NCBI GenBank assembly: GCA_026214975.1 | Contig: CM047805.1 | Span: forward strand, 9,200,463-9,264,462 | DNA from: Gentiana macrophylla | Taxonomy: Eukaryota > Streptophyta > Magnoliopsida > Gentianales > Gentianaceae | Direction: 5' to 3' | DNA: 64,000 nucleotides | Shown: positions 1 through 29,592 of the stretch, in pieces | Layout: each line of letters starts with the position of its first letter | How positions within the stretch are numbered: the stretch's first letter is position 1 | The notes under the pieces: generated by a model | What the model was told of the DNA's origin: nothing | The model's input: the letters and a program-made list of their open reading frames with translations, nothing else | The model's database searches: none | Made by a program: the position numbers and the translations under genes

Positions 1-323
1 AACACCTTTAATCAATTATCATGAATAATTTATTCGGTAATTTAAGCTTTGTGCCTACTCGTGGCTGATGTAATTATTTTTCATCTCTTTATCTGTAAAA
101 TCCCTCCAGAATATACTTTATGTCGATGCAACTATTTACACAAATCAACTTGTTTATGTCTTCTTGATTGATCCCCAATTCCATGTATATAGTCTAAGTA
201 ATTAGATAATATGTATTCTGAAATTTCCTTCCTGCCAGTGTGCCACTAGATTATAGACTTTTTGGCGTTTGGAATGATTCCTTCACTCACTAAACTTCTG
301 GGATGGTTTTCTGTATTTTGCAG

Positions 324-17786
<17,463 letters not shown>

Positions 17787-18668
17787 AACATCAGGGGCAA
17801 ATAAGCCAACTTCAGGTTATAATATTTTCAAGAATGGCTGGCTTTTTCTGCATATATTTTTAATCAAAAACAGAAAGGACAAAATTAACCATTCACATCT
17901 AATCAACAAAACCTCTAGCATTGTTATTTTGTGGATTTGTAACATATGTGTTTTTAACAAGAGGATTATTTCCACAGATAATTTAGTTAGGTTTATTAGT
18001 AATTGACTTTTTTTTTGTGATTGTGACTGCCAATTTTGCCCCTTCTAGCTGTATATTTCCATTTTTTTAATTATTAATTTTCATATACTGTATGATTACA
18101 GATGCTTTTAATGTTACATTTTTCTGTAAATGTTTGATGTTTAATGGCTTTGGCTCACTTGAACTTAGTTTAATTCCTGTGTTATTAGTGGGATAGGATC
18201 AAAGGAAGTTTTTAGGTGTTTGGTCGGGCAGATATTAGATGTTTGAGTTTGTTTTGTACATGGCGTGCACTCGTTTGTTTAGTATATACAAACTAAGTTT
18301 TAAGTTAGCTATGCTCGTGAATCTATTGCTTTCGAGCTCAGAGTCGAGCTCACCTACCTCTTTAAAGTAAGAATGTTGGAGCTATGCTGCGTGAATGTAT
18401 TGTGATTTCGTCATAAAGCGGTAAAAACATGAATCCATTTTCCAGTTTACAAACAGTTTAAAATGTAAAACTTAAAAGCTGTGGTCATGAGCCGGAGGTT
18501 TAGGGTTAGAATGCCGATGAATAGCAAATGCGTGTGTGTGTTTTAACTGCGTGTCCGTCAAAGAAAAAAAACTTCAGAATCTACTTTGAAAGTATACTTG
18601 CTTAGCAATGCGTAAAATATTCTTGGTATCTATTTAGATTACGGTATTTATTTATGTATTACTTGTCC
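17787..18668. other. SPIRRIG 3' flank, no gene seen
   Basis: This is probable 3' UTR followed by AT-rich DNA, with a degenerate GAGTCGAG-type repeat near 18220-18365. No coding signal is visible before the N gap. Confidence 0.6.
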
Positions 18669-18768
18669 NNNNNNNNNNNNNNNNNNNNNNNNNNNNNNNN
18701 NNNNNNNNNNNNNNNNNNNNNNNNNNNNNNNNNNNNNNNNNNNNNNNNNNNNNNNNNNNNNNNNNNNN
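18669..18768. other. Assembly gap (100 N)
   Basis: Exactly 100 N, the conventional filler for a scaffold gap of unknown size. The sequences on the two sides need not be adjacent in the genome. Confidence 1.
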
Positions 18769-19869
18769 TTCTTGCAGTCGAGGATCGGCACAGACTTCCA
18801 CTAGCTCTTCATTTCTCGGGGGATCAAGCCACAGTACTATCATCTAGAACCGAAGGGCATGGATATCGACTTCCCCTCTGCCTTATCGTTGGCGGGAGGG
18901 GTTAATCAATTTCCCTGGTTCGAGGACCATTAAGTTGAGTGCCGATCTTAAATCGCCTTAGCCTCTTATACCATAGGAATTGTGAACTAGATCGGTGCAT
19001 TGACTTTGATTCTCGAGTGAGCCACTTGACCACCTTTTGGGGTTCTTTCGGTGAAGCTAGGTAGCGCCGAGTCAAGAAGATTTTGAGTGTTTCCGCCGGC
19101 CGAGTGCTTTGAATTCTTGATTGAACTAAGAAGGAATTGGAAATTATTATGCTCCTTACATAGGAATCAATTTAATGTCAAGATTACTAGATTGAGAGGG
19201 CCTTGAAATTAAGAAAGTTTTGTGGAAAAGATTGTATATGCAGCTTTGAAACATAAGTTTGCCAAGATTTGTCGGCGGGTTAGTTTGAGCTTTGATTTTG
19301 AGATGGAAAATTCATATTATGATTACGATTGAAGTTAGTTTTGATTAAATACAGTTTTGAAAATTGCTTTTGTGATGATTATTTAGATCTTGGTTTCTTG
19401 GCCGTTGACTTATTAATTTGTTTTGTCACATGAATGACGAAGCGAGAGGTATGCCCACATTATCCGCGTGCTCGACATGTTGTTGGAGTAACTCCCCTGA
19501 TGCAGGCCAGTATTGACCCGATCGGATGGGAAAAGCGTGCTGACGACCAAATGGCAGTGTGACATAACTTTCACAAAGCAGAACACCAGGGTCTGAGGAA
19601 ATGACCCAGTTACGATTTGTGAGATTTGAGGATATTTTGAGAGCTTCCACTGTGGCTGCGGCCTTACGCGTCCCCGATTTTGCATATTCACCCTCCTCGA
19701 TCCACAGGCTGGATAGTGTCTGACATAGCGTGAGATGAGGGCATGAACTGTGCTCAGAAACACTTTCAAATAAATTGCCGTCCTCTTGAAAGTTTTCTTA
19801 AAATGCCTTCACCTGATGAACTACTTCGAGCTATGCCCTTGAGTGAGTTCGGTCAATCAGAAGAAGAGT
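18769..19869. other. Unassigned DNA right of gap
   Basis: Short open stretches exist on the minus strand (19426-19650, 19413-19769 and a piece reading LWLDPPRNEELVEVCADPRL near 18770-18840). I do not recognise a family. The region may be remnant retrotransposon sequence, given the gag-like piece that follows. Confidence 0.4.
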
Positions 19870-20010
19870 ATTGACTTGCCTGCAAGTCTCCAGCCATGAT
19901 GTAGCATTTCACTTGAAGAGCCTTAAATCTCTTCCAAGCATCAAAGAAAGATTCATTTTCTTTTGGAAAAATGAAATTCATAACACCTTTATGGTATTTT
20001 GGATGGTATG
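19870..20010 (-). pseudogene. Ty3/gypsy gag-like remnant
   Basis: The minus strand reads MNFIFPKENESFFDAWKRFK then ALQVKCY. This resembles the gag signature of Athila-like elements (...NESL.EAW.RFK.LL.KC...). It is only about 45 residues long and is surrounded by stops, so it is a decayed fragment of a second gypsy element on the same strand as the nest at 23912-40667. Confidence 0.45.
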
Positions 20011-20755
20011 GGAAATCTTGACTCGGGGCAACTCATGTAACAAAGTTAAGTACCAGTTATACCCACTCCTAGGGAGAGAGGATTTATTACCACTCTTTAG
20101 CTACATCTTATAAGGTAAAGGAAACAATTTCCAATTTAATTGCATCTACACCTAACTCCTTGTATAGGTTGTACCCACATATTTCTAAAGTAACAACCAT
20201 CATGAGTGTAGAAAATTCAATTCTGCAACCAGAATAATGAATCACGATGTTGCATCATTTGAATAGAACTAGTTTAAGCTAGAAGGTTAGTGCATTAATA
20301 GGTAGTAAAGCGACTGCTGGGTTGACTACGACTTCACCTGTGCATGGCGTGAGTGATCGATAGCGTCGCGTCTTTCATTCACAGCCATATGATAATGATT
20401 TCTTCAATCTCCTCTACTTTAAGCGTCGTTCAAAATCTTGTTCCGGCGTGGTTCGCTCAAATGCGGGAAGAATGTCGGGGACGGACTCTTCTTTGTTGAT
20501 CTCGACTCATGGTTACATTTCAGAGTCGGTGTAAAGCGATGGACCTTTTCGGCTCGAGGTTTGCATAAACCAAATCGAATTTTCAACACCCAAATCAGAG
20601 TGTCGGGGTTTTTATTCGCTTATCTTCGCGGAGCCTAGGATTCACTCTATAGTCAATCACGCTATACATAATGCATTGAAGCGTGTTCACTTGGATTTTT
20701 TTATTTATTTTATACAGTGGTGCAAGGCGTACCTACCATTATTTACTCGAATCCG

Positions 20756-20756
<1 letters not shown>

Positions 20757-20812
<56 letters not shown>
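20757..20812. repeat. Poly-T tract, 56 bases
   Basis: An uninterrupted T run followed at once by several TA-rich blocks. The Lys-rich and Tyr-Ile-rich reading frames here are artefacts of the repeat. Confidence 0.95.
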
Positions 20813-20816
<4 letters not shown>

Positions 20817-20849
20817 CCAAAGGTAGATATATATATAAGTGATGTATAT

Positions 20850-20885
<36 letters not shown>

Positions 20886-20919
20886 GGCAGTAATGTGTAT
20901 ATATATATAGATAAGCTAG

Positions 20920-20960
<41 letters not shown>
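20850..20960. repeat. (TA)n microsatellite blocks
   Basis: Two TA arrays (about 20850-20882 and 20921-20958) are separated by 'tgtggcagtaatg' and short 'gataagctaga' interruptions. Confidence 0.9.
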
Positions 20961-21189
20961 AAGAGAGGAGACAAAAGATAAGGGAGAATATTTTTTATAG
21001 TAAGAGACAGAGAGGGACATAAAGGGTAGATAAAACATTTTTTATTTATTATTTTTGTATTTTTTTTAAACTCATCTACAAAAACTCGATGAGAAGAGCT
21101 GAAAATTGTCGTAGACAGTAATCGCATCGAATCACTGCAACGTGTGAAAAGCTGCTTTTGGTTCGGTTCAACGAGATACTCCACATACT

Positions 21190-23911
21190 CATACTACCTT
21201 AGAAAAATTAATAATGAACTGGACAAATCGCAGATTCACTGCGCCAGTAGCGATAAAAACATGTCTTTCCTATTTATCTTTCGTGAAAATATATGTTACC
21301 AATAAAAATAAATCGTCCAGTTTACACGAGTGCGGGGATCGTAGTATAGCGATTAAAAGCAAGTCGATCCACACAGGAATCGAGGTTGAGTCTGGTTTAA
21401 TTTTTAAAAGTGTCACGAGAAATAAAAAAACTAAAAGCGAAAACAAATATAGCCTGAACGGAAGAGGTTTGTGATCGTCAGCGGGAAAGATAATTCTGAC
21501 CAAGCTAACTATAAGTTGTACTATTTTATAACCAAAACTACGATAAACTTACTACTGTTTACTACGATGAAAACAAAGCAAAAAACGGCACAAGCGATTT
21601 TCTCAATTAATTTAACGAACGAACAAACAATGATCACCGATTCCACAAGCCCTCAATTTCGATTCTAGATTATCTTGTGGTGATTGACTTGAAAATTGTG
21701 ATTAGCTGCATCGAAGGTATGAATTTCTACTCTGAGTGAATAATTATAGCCTATTAATCTTTCATCTCCGATTTTAAAGATTAGCAGCTTTAAAAATAAT
21801 GTGAAATCTCTCAATTTCGCGATCTAGATATTCAACCCTAACATGATTACCGTTATTTTTAGGTTAAAAATCCAATCTTTACTATGGTGATCTAAGTTTA
21901 ACTCGACGACTCGTCAAGCGTTAAGCGTGAAGCAACAACCATCTCGATATAAATTGCGCATAACAACTTAATCAAAGCGTAGAAAAGATACAATTTTTAT
22001 TAAAAACTACAAGATAATCAAATTAAAATCGAGATGTTGCTCCAGAATCGAATTTATGAGCATTTAGCGTCTTTGGCTTCCGTCATCATCGTTTTATTAT
22101 AACTTATTTATACATACAAGCGTATACATATACATGTTATAGACATATGTATACATATAACTTTATTCATTCATACAAGTATGCACATATTCATACATAG
22201 ACATATATGTATATTTGCATACATATTATTTCAAGTCTTAAAGAGATAGAAAGTGAAAAAAAGATGGAAAAAGGGGCAGCCATTAAGGAGAAATGGGTCG
22301 GCCATTTCTCTTTTAAGGTGAATGGTGGAGTTCTCCCTCCTTTATTGTGTATATGTTATATCATCGTATATATAATGGGAGGTGATATAAGGGAGGTATC
22401 GTTTGGGGGAGAATTTTAGGAGGTTGTTATGTAGGCACGGGAGTCGCTGATGAGTTTGTTATAGAGGCTTGAGTAGAGTTTGGAGTTTGTTAGGAATCAT
22501 TATTACACTCACACGTACCATTTGATACAAAAATATATCTTGGTTCGTCCGTTTTTCCATTTATTCGATAAAAAAGCAATAACGAGTTGTGAGGCTCCGT
22601 TAGCGTGATTCAAAATTGTTGGAAAGCTCATTTAGTATCTACAACTTTATCATGAAACTCTTCCTCTGAAAATGCCTCTAATTCGGGTCAATTTCCATCG
22701 AAAGCAAAAGTTCACGTGAAGTGCGTTGGAAAAATGATCAGATTGATGCTAACAAAGACATGGCATATTCTTCGTCCTTCAAAATCCATATTTTAGGACT
22801 CCAAAATGTGCCTTCTTCATCAAATATTATATTTGTCTCGAAAATATTATCTTTTAACCATAGTAGATTTTTTCTTGCTTGATCACAAACTCTCGTCTAC
22901 AAGTGATTAGAGTCTTTGGAGTTCCGTCTCGCATGATAATTCTTATCTTTTTGCACGAACACAAAGAAATGAACCACGAGTAAATCAGAAAACAAAAGTT
23001 TTAACAATTTACAATATTTGTACTGTGGATATATTTTATCTTGATATATTTTTATAGGTTTTGATAGATAATCATAGATAAATCTAATAAATTCTACATG
23101 ACCAACTCCAATCTCTGGCATTACAAAAAAAACTAGTAAACATAATATTTTATATAATACCTACTACTTATACATTTAGATAAATCTAAGAATTAATGAC
23201 TTGAAATGATATAATAATGCTCAAAATCGAACTTTATCTTGCTTAATAAATACTTAGATCGAAAATATGTATCTAAAGAGCGTAACACATCTGCAAAGTG
23301 TAATCACGTTCATAAAGATAAGAAATCAACAATATAAACACATAATTCAACCAACTTTGCAAATAAATCATTTAAAACCACTTGCTTCAAATAAGCCAGA
23401 ATTAAGCGCTCATTTTCTATGCAAATTATATAAATGTGGTGGAAATCATTATAAAATATATCATTAGAAATCATATAAAATCAAATAATAACAACATGTG
23501 ATTTAATATAAAATATATATTATTAATCTCGATTTAAGGACAATGTTGATGACTTTTACGGGTATAATTTGACCGTCATGAGAAGGGCAATAATAAAATA
23601 AGGTGGCGGTAATTGTGCATACCGGAGGAATGCGCAAAAACAATTTAAGCCACTTTATTCTTCTATTGGCCTAAAGCATAAAAACTTTTCACGAGGTATC
23701 ACATGAGAATCGTGAAGGAAAAAACCACATATATCTCTGATCAGGACGACCACGGATATATGTGATGAAAAAAACCTTTGCGATTGTCATACTTGCTTTA
23801 TTGACTCAAAATAACCCAAATAAACAAAAGCAATAAATAAAGGTTTAGAAATAGTTCCGAGTTTATAGTGCTTGACTCATTTGTACTAATAGGAGCTCCT
23901 TTATTAGTACT
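21190..23911 (-). repeat. Probable 3' non-coding/LTR sequence of the Athila-like element
   Basis: This stretch lies downstream (minus sense) of the integrase stop near 23911. It has no gene and is AT-rich. On the minus strand near 21340-21400 it reads CTGTGTGGATCGACTTGC, similar to the CCTGTGGATTCGACC motif near the end of the solo LTR at 25072-27017. That suggests an LTR end. Exact LTR borders cannot be set because the 5' LTR of this element is absent. Confidence 0.4.
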
Positions 23912-25066
23912 TTGGATCCGTCAGCGTAAAGACATCCAACTTCGAGGAGTTATACTTGTGCTCTAGGTAATGCTTCAGCCTGTGGCCGTTTACTATGAAA
24001 GTCTTCCCAGAATATTCATTTCTAACTTCACATGCTCCTGAATTGAAAACTTTACATGTGGTCCATACCGTCTAGACTTCAACTTCCTAGGAAAAAGCGA
24101 AGGCGCTAATTATATACTGACACCTTATCTCCAACTTGAAATGTGCGGTTGAGAATCCTTTTATCATCGAGGGCTCTTACGTTCTCTCCTTGTAAATCTT
24201 TGTATTCTCATTAAGCTTGAAGTCTAAATTCCTCCAATCTATTCAATTCCAACAATCTCTTCTCACGGCTAAACTTTCACCCATGTTTAGAAACCTCGTG
24301 GTGCTCGAGTTCTACCCGGTAAATGACATCTTTTCAAACACTATCATGTATGGTGACATCCCAATTATGGTCTATAAGCGGTTTGTATATGCCCAGAAGA
24401 GCGTCATCTAATTTCAAAGACCAATCTTTCCTCAAGTGGGATTCACACGATCTTCTCTAAGATCCTCTTTATCTCTGTTAAGTGACCTCCACTTGTCCCA
24501 CATGCGGGGTGATATCTTTGCTCCAATCTTATGTCTAACCCCATTATCTTAACATCAATTTCTCAAACAACCTATTGTAGAAATGACTCACTCCGTCACT
24601 AATTATGGCTCTGGAGCACTCCCAAACCTCGTCAAAATGTTTTCTTAAGAAATCTCGGGACAACCACAGCATAAATCGGTTAGTGAGGCCACTTTGCTCC
24701 ACTGTTGGAAACATAATCAAGCTCTACCAGGATGTAACGATTTGACTTTGTGATGTGAAATGTCCCACAAATCAATTCCCCAAACATCCGAATAACTCCA
24801 CTTCTAAGATACTATGCAGTGGCATCTCATTCCGGCTTGAAAATATTACCCAGATCATTTGAGCGGGAATGGCGAGCTCTTATAAACTCGTGCGATTTAT
24901 GAATTGTAGGCCAATAGAATCCACACTGCAGTACCTTTGTTGTTGTCTTGTCCGGCCCATAGTGACCTCCAACTTCTCTAGAATGACATTGGCTCAAAAT
25001 ATTTGGAATCTCGTCATCATTGACGCATCTTCAAAGAATGGTATCAGGGCACATCTTGTACAGGTA
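23912..25066 (-). pseudogene. Athila-like integrase
   Basis: Immediately beyond the solo LTR the minus strand reads YLYKMCPDTIL, then the HHCC-type zinc finger region CHSREVGGHYGPDKTTTKVL, then NEMPLHSILEVELF and VWGIDLW (first catalytic Asp region, frame-shifted). The C-terminal part reads SGACEVRNEYSGKTFIVNGH and RLKHYLEHKY, the Athila integrase end, with a stop near 23911. Several stops and frameshifts show it is dead. Confidence 0.8.
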
Positions 25067-25071
25067 GGGAT

Positions 25072-27017
25072 TGATGGGAGTCAAATTGTAGTGTTTTTGT
25101 TATATGAGATTACCTCCTTTTATGAGTTATTCATGGTTATTTTGGGCTATTATGGGTAGGATATGAGCGATATTCACTTATATGCATGTTTGAGACTAAA
25201 GGCGTTTTAATCCACAAAACTTGTGTTTATGTGGGATTTAAATTCACGTTTCCGTCAATGTATATTATGCCTTGGTGTTCGTGTCTTTGTTTTCAGGCTT
25301 ATATTGATGTATAAGGTCGAGAATAAGGAAGAGAGTCTCGAGAAAGAACGAGATTTGGGGCCAAGGAGGAGAAAAGAGTGAAGAATCATTGACGAAATCT
25401 GAACCAGTCACTTCAGGGGCATTTTGGTCACACTTGGAGACATTTTCAGGAAGAGTTGTCTTGATGAAAGTTGTAGGGCGTTGAATCAGCTTTCCAACGC
25501 ATTTTGAATCATCTCATTTGAAGCCCTAGAAGTGAAGTTATGATGCAAATACTGAAGCCTACCCCAAACTAGCGTTTGGCCAGCTCAAACTGACGTTCAC
25601 ATGATACTGAAAGTTGGGTTTTCAGGCAAAATAGCGTCCAAATCACCTCAAACACACGTTTGGATGGGTTCGGCCCGACTCGTATAAGGCAAACTGGCGT
25701 TTGGCCCCGACAACATCAGATTCGCCGTACCTGTCCATTAATCTTTATTTTGACCCATCTTGGAGGCATTTTCTGGACAAGTTGTCTTCATGAAAGTTGT
25801 AGGGAATTGAACGAGCTTTCCAACTCATCTTGAATCTTCCAAATCGGAGCTCTACACAAAAAGTTATTGCTGATTTACTGAAGACAGGAGACAAACTAGC
25901 GTTTGCCAAGGCACAAACGGGCGTTCAAGACCGACAACATCAGATTTTCGACCTACACTATAAATCAGCGCTCATTCAGCCCCTATTTCATCTGGACGAC
26001 TTTGGGCATCTTAGGGAGATTTTAGGCGGTTTTTGAGTAGTTTAAACACCGCTGATCCTATATTCCATAGATTAATTCCATTGATTCTACATACTTTTTA
26101 TTAGATTAAATTTACATTTCAACACCAAGATTCGACTTTTAGGGCGATACCTTTACTCAATATTCAAGGTTAGATTTTTATGATGATTATGCTTTTAGTT
26201 TTATTATTGTTCTTAGTATAATTTCCTTTAATTACTTCGTTGTTAGTATGATTATGAGTAGCTAAAGTAGTTGTATAGCGAATTATGTGAAAGCGGGTGA
26301 AAATCCCAAAGGGGATGAGATGAGAGTTGTGTAGCGCTTAATTAAGCGTTTGTATGATGAATTCATGTACTAAAACTTGTTTTGATTGTTTTAATAGCTT
26401 TGAATGAGATTGACAACCTTGTTCCTTTGTTACACACACATCGAGCTTATATATGTATTTTGCGGCGAGGTGTGGGATACGGGTATTAGAATCACTAGAC
26501 ACTTGATTGTTAGATTGACAACCTAGCTAGACGTTAGGACTATGCTTATGTGAGGTTCTTATCGGGTTCCCGAGCGGCTCATTATTGCAGTCAACCATAT
26601 TAGGTGAGTTAGCTTTCTAAAGGGAGGTTAATAAGACTAGTATAGGGGGTTAAGCGAGAGTTGTTCAGACCTTAATGCAAGAATAAGGAGTTGACACCCG
26701 TGGATGTCATATAAACTGAATTGGATAGGTAGGTTGGTTAAAACACACTCATTGTCTAGTCTTTCTTGTGGGGTAAAAGTAACCTGTTGGATCATAGTAT
26801 GGCTATGCCTTTTAATCACCTAGATAAATCCGTTAGAATAATCTTTATTTTCTGCATTAGCTATAATACTTTTCACCTAATATTGACCTGAACCAAGTTT
26901 AGACGTCGACTTTGGTACTTCACTATTATTCCCTGTGGATTCGACCTTGAAACCACTATACTACCGTTGACCCGATACTCTGTCGGTTAAAGTTAGCGGT
27001 TAAGTATTTTGCTATCA
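25072..27017 (+). repeat. Solo LTR (1946 bp) inside Athila-like integrase
   Basis: The element starts TGATGGGAGTC and ends GCTATCA (TGAT...ATCA ends). It is flanked by the 5-bp direct repeat GGGAT at 25067-25071 and 27018-27022. Removing it and one GGGAT restores the integrase reading ...LKHNYWDDP-YLYKMCPD... across the site. No internal retroelement domain lies within. The plus orientation is inferred from the CCTGTGGATTCGACC motif near the right end. Confidence 0.9.
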
Positions 27018-27362
27018 GGGATCGTCCCAATAATTATGCTTCAGATCCGTAAAGAACTTCTTCTTATCAGCACTTGTGAATTCCGGTGGTAGGTACAATC
27101 ATGCTATATAATTTACAATGTTAGCAAACCAAGGGTATACCTTGCCCACTCTTGATGTATTTTGTTGGGTCTGAGATTCGATTGGAGCTACTCTTTGAGA
27201 TGGAAAAAGTTGTTCATCGGGAAAGCTCTCACTGATCTCAGTTGGTTGCTCCTCTTCTAGCAAAGTTAATCTGGATAGGTGATCAGCCACCTGGTCCTCA
27301 GAACTCTTTTTGTCCTTTATCTCGACATAAAAATCTTGTAAGAGTGGAATCCATCTCAACAA
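27018..27362 (-). pseudogene. Athila-like RNase H end and integrase N-terminus
   Basis: The segment reads [17 protein letters not shown], then QVADHLSRL, then [11 protein letters not shown]. One frame over it continues as FTSADKKKFFTDLKHNYWDD and stops exactly at the solo LTR border (27017/27018). This is the usual connector between RNase H and the integrase zinc finger. Confidence 0.75.
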
Positions 27363-27439
27363 TCTCGGCTTGGAGTCTTGCTTGGTTAAAAGGTATTTCA
27401 GAGCTGCATGGTCAGTGAATACAGTGACTTTCGATCCTA

Positions 27440-27751
27440 TCAGATATGGTCGAAACTTGTCAAATGGGAATATAACAGTAAGAGTTCCTTCTTTGTAGTT
27501 GCGTAATTCCTTTGGGCACTATTAAGGGTAAAACTGACGTAATAGATAGGTTTAAAGATTTTATCCTCCCTTTGTCCCATGGCTGCTCCAACTGTTGTGT
27601 CTCTTGCATCACACATAAGCTCAAAAGGTTTGTTCCAATCTGGTGCTACCAGAATTGGGGCGGTTATAAGCATTTGCTTTAATGTGTCGAATGCTTGCTT
27701 GCACTCTTTTCCAAACACGAAAGGCACATCCTTTTTAAGTAATTCAGTCAA
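27440..27751 (-). pseudogene. Athila-like RNase H segment
   Basis: The frame contains FELMCDARDTTVGAAMGQR (first catalytic Asp of the gypsy RNase H) and [20 protein letters not shown] followed by KKELLL (Glu in the usual TEKELLA position). It breaks before the last part of the domain. Confidence 0.75.
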
Positions 27752-27796
27752 AGGTATAGAAACTTTAGATAAATCTTTAATAAACCTCCTATAGAA

Positions 27797-28458
27797 TCAT
27801 GTATGGCCAAGAAAGGCTCGCAACGTCTTTAAGTTTGTTGGAGGGGGTAACTTCTCTATCACCTCTATCTCTTCCTTATCGACCTTCATTCCTTTCCTTG
27901 AAATCTTATGACCCAACACTATTCCTTCTGTCACCATGAAATGGCATTTTTCCCAGTTAAGTACAAGGTTGGCCTCTTCACATCTTTTCAGCACTCTACT
28001 CAAGTTGTCCAAGCATTTATCAAAGCTATCTCCAAATACAAAAAAATCATCCATGAAAATCTCCAGAAAGTCCTCCACCATGACCGTAAATAGTGACATC
28101 ATGCACCTTTGGAATGTTGCTGGTGTATTACAAAGTCCAAAAAGCATGCGATTGTAAGCAAAAGTTCCATAGGGACATGTGAAAGTTGTTTTCTCTCGTC
28201 CCCGGGGGCAATATGGATCTAATAGTAACCAAAATATCCATCTAAGAAACAATAAAAAGCATGACCGCTTAATCTTTCTAACATCTGGTCAATGAATGGT
28301 AGGGGAAAATGATCTTTACGAGTTGCGTTATTCAGTTTCCTGAAATCAATGCAGACTCGATGTCTAGTAATTAGCCTCACAGGGATTAACTCATCAAACT
28401 CATTAGGTTGGACAGTGAAAATCCTCGCTTTCTTAGGCACCATATGATTCGGACTCAC
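27797..28458 (-). pseudogene. Athila-like reverse transcriptase
   Basis: Two overlapping frames cover the RT palm and thumb: the upstream part has RVCIDFRKLNNATRKDHFPL, the downstream part CPYGTFAYNRMLFGLCNTPA, FMDDFFVFGDSF (catalytic D-D, Phe in place of Tyr as in Athila) and VLGHKISRKGMKVDK. A frameshift near 28230 joins the two. The final GH...T of the thumb is followed by a break to the RNase H frame. Confidence 0.85.
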
Positions 28459-28678
28459 CCACTCACTTTATGCGCAATCGGAAAATGATTCCATTTCCAA
28501 CATCTTTAAAATCTCCTCCTTCACAACATCATCCTTGTTGTGTAAATCGACCCTCGCCGAGGTTGTGCTACGCTTTTAATCTCGGGGTCTATAGAGATTT
28601 TATGCATGCACACCGAGGGCTTATTCTTCTAATATCGCAATCGTCCACCCGAATGCTCCTTATGCTCTCTTAGTACTC

Positions 28679-29242
28679 TTAAAGTTTCTCCTCCTCTAAA
28701 GGTGATAGCAACGATGAAATTACGAGGGGAAGAGTATCATCTTGCAAGTACACGTACTTCAAGTGAGATGGCAAAGGTTTCAACGTTAAGTTCCTTGGTG
28801 GTTCTTCCAACAATGATCTTAACAGCTTACCAGTTAATTGTAAGTCAAAGAACTTGTGCCACGAAGGTCTATGAATTGTTCCTCCTAAATCCACAGAAGA
28901 TATAGGCTCTACTTCTCGTACTTGACCTTCGCTACACCCAGGCCATGTTTCTTTATCACTTCCTTCATCTTCTTTCAGGAGAAAAGTCTCTGCTACTTCA
29001 GGGTCTAGTGCCACTTGCTGATATATTTCTAAAGCAAGCTCGTTTATGGCATCTATCATGTAACATGATTCACCCTCCTCTTGTGCATACTTCATTGTTT
29101 TCATCACATTGAATACTACTATGTCCTCATTCACTCTTAGAATCAGCTCACCCGTATGAACATCTATCAATGTCTTACTAATGGCTAGGAAAGGTCTTCC
29201 TAAGATCAATGGAACATCATGGTTAGCTTCCATATCTAGCAC
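28679..29242 (-). pseudogene. Athila-like protease-RT linker
   Basis: Open for 187 codons. It begins right after the protease with DVPLILGRPFLAISKTLIDV, the conserved flap/helix end of the protease fold, and ends in the Pro-rich segment before RT (LTLKPLPSHLKYVYL). Acidic residues dominate the middle. A small frame break separates it from the protease segment. Confidence 0.65.
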
Positions 29243-29250
29243 TACAAAGT

Positions 29251-29592
29251 CTACGGGAATACGAACTTATCAACTTTTACCAGAACATCCTCCACCACTC
29301 CACAAGGTTGCTTCATAGACCTATCGGCCAATTTAAGGGTTATAGCTGTTTCGTTTAACTCTTTCATGCCTAACTTATGAAAGATGGAGAGTGGAATTAA
29401 ATTGACACTGGCTCCAAGATCACACAATGCTTTGTTTAGGCACACTCCTCCCACTGTGCAACGTATGAGGAAGCTCCCTGGATCTTTACACTTAGAAGGC
29501 AGTTTGCATTGCAAAACTGCCGAGCATACCTCGTTAAGGCAAATAGTCTCAAGGTCTAACAATTTCCTTTTGGTAGAGACTGTTTCTTTCAA
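29251..29592 (-). pseudogene. Athila-like aspartic protease segment
   Basis: An open frame of about 113 residues in which ALCDLGASVNLIPLSIF carries the catalytic Asp in a D-L-G-A-S context instead of D-T/S-G, as is normal for this lineage. It is separated from the gag end by a stop near 29602 (EALAGMPE-stop-AKFLKE). The protein would process the Gag-Pol polyprotein in the particle. Confidence 0.75.

Noticed and set aside
20676..21184. Open frames rich in Phe, Lys or Tyr-Ile
   Set aside because: Direct readings of the poly-T tract and TA arrays.
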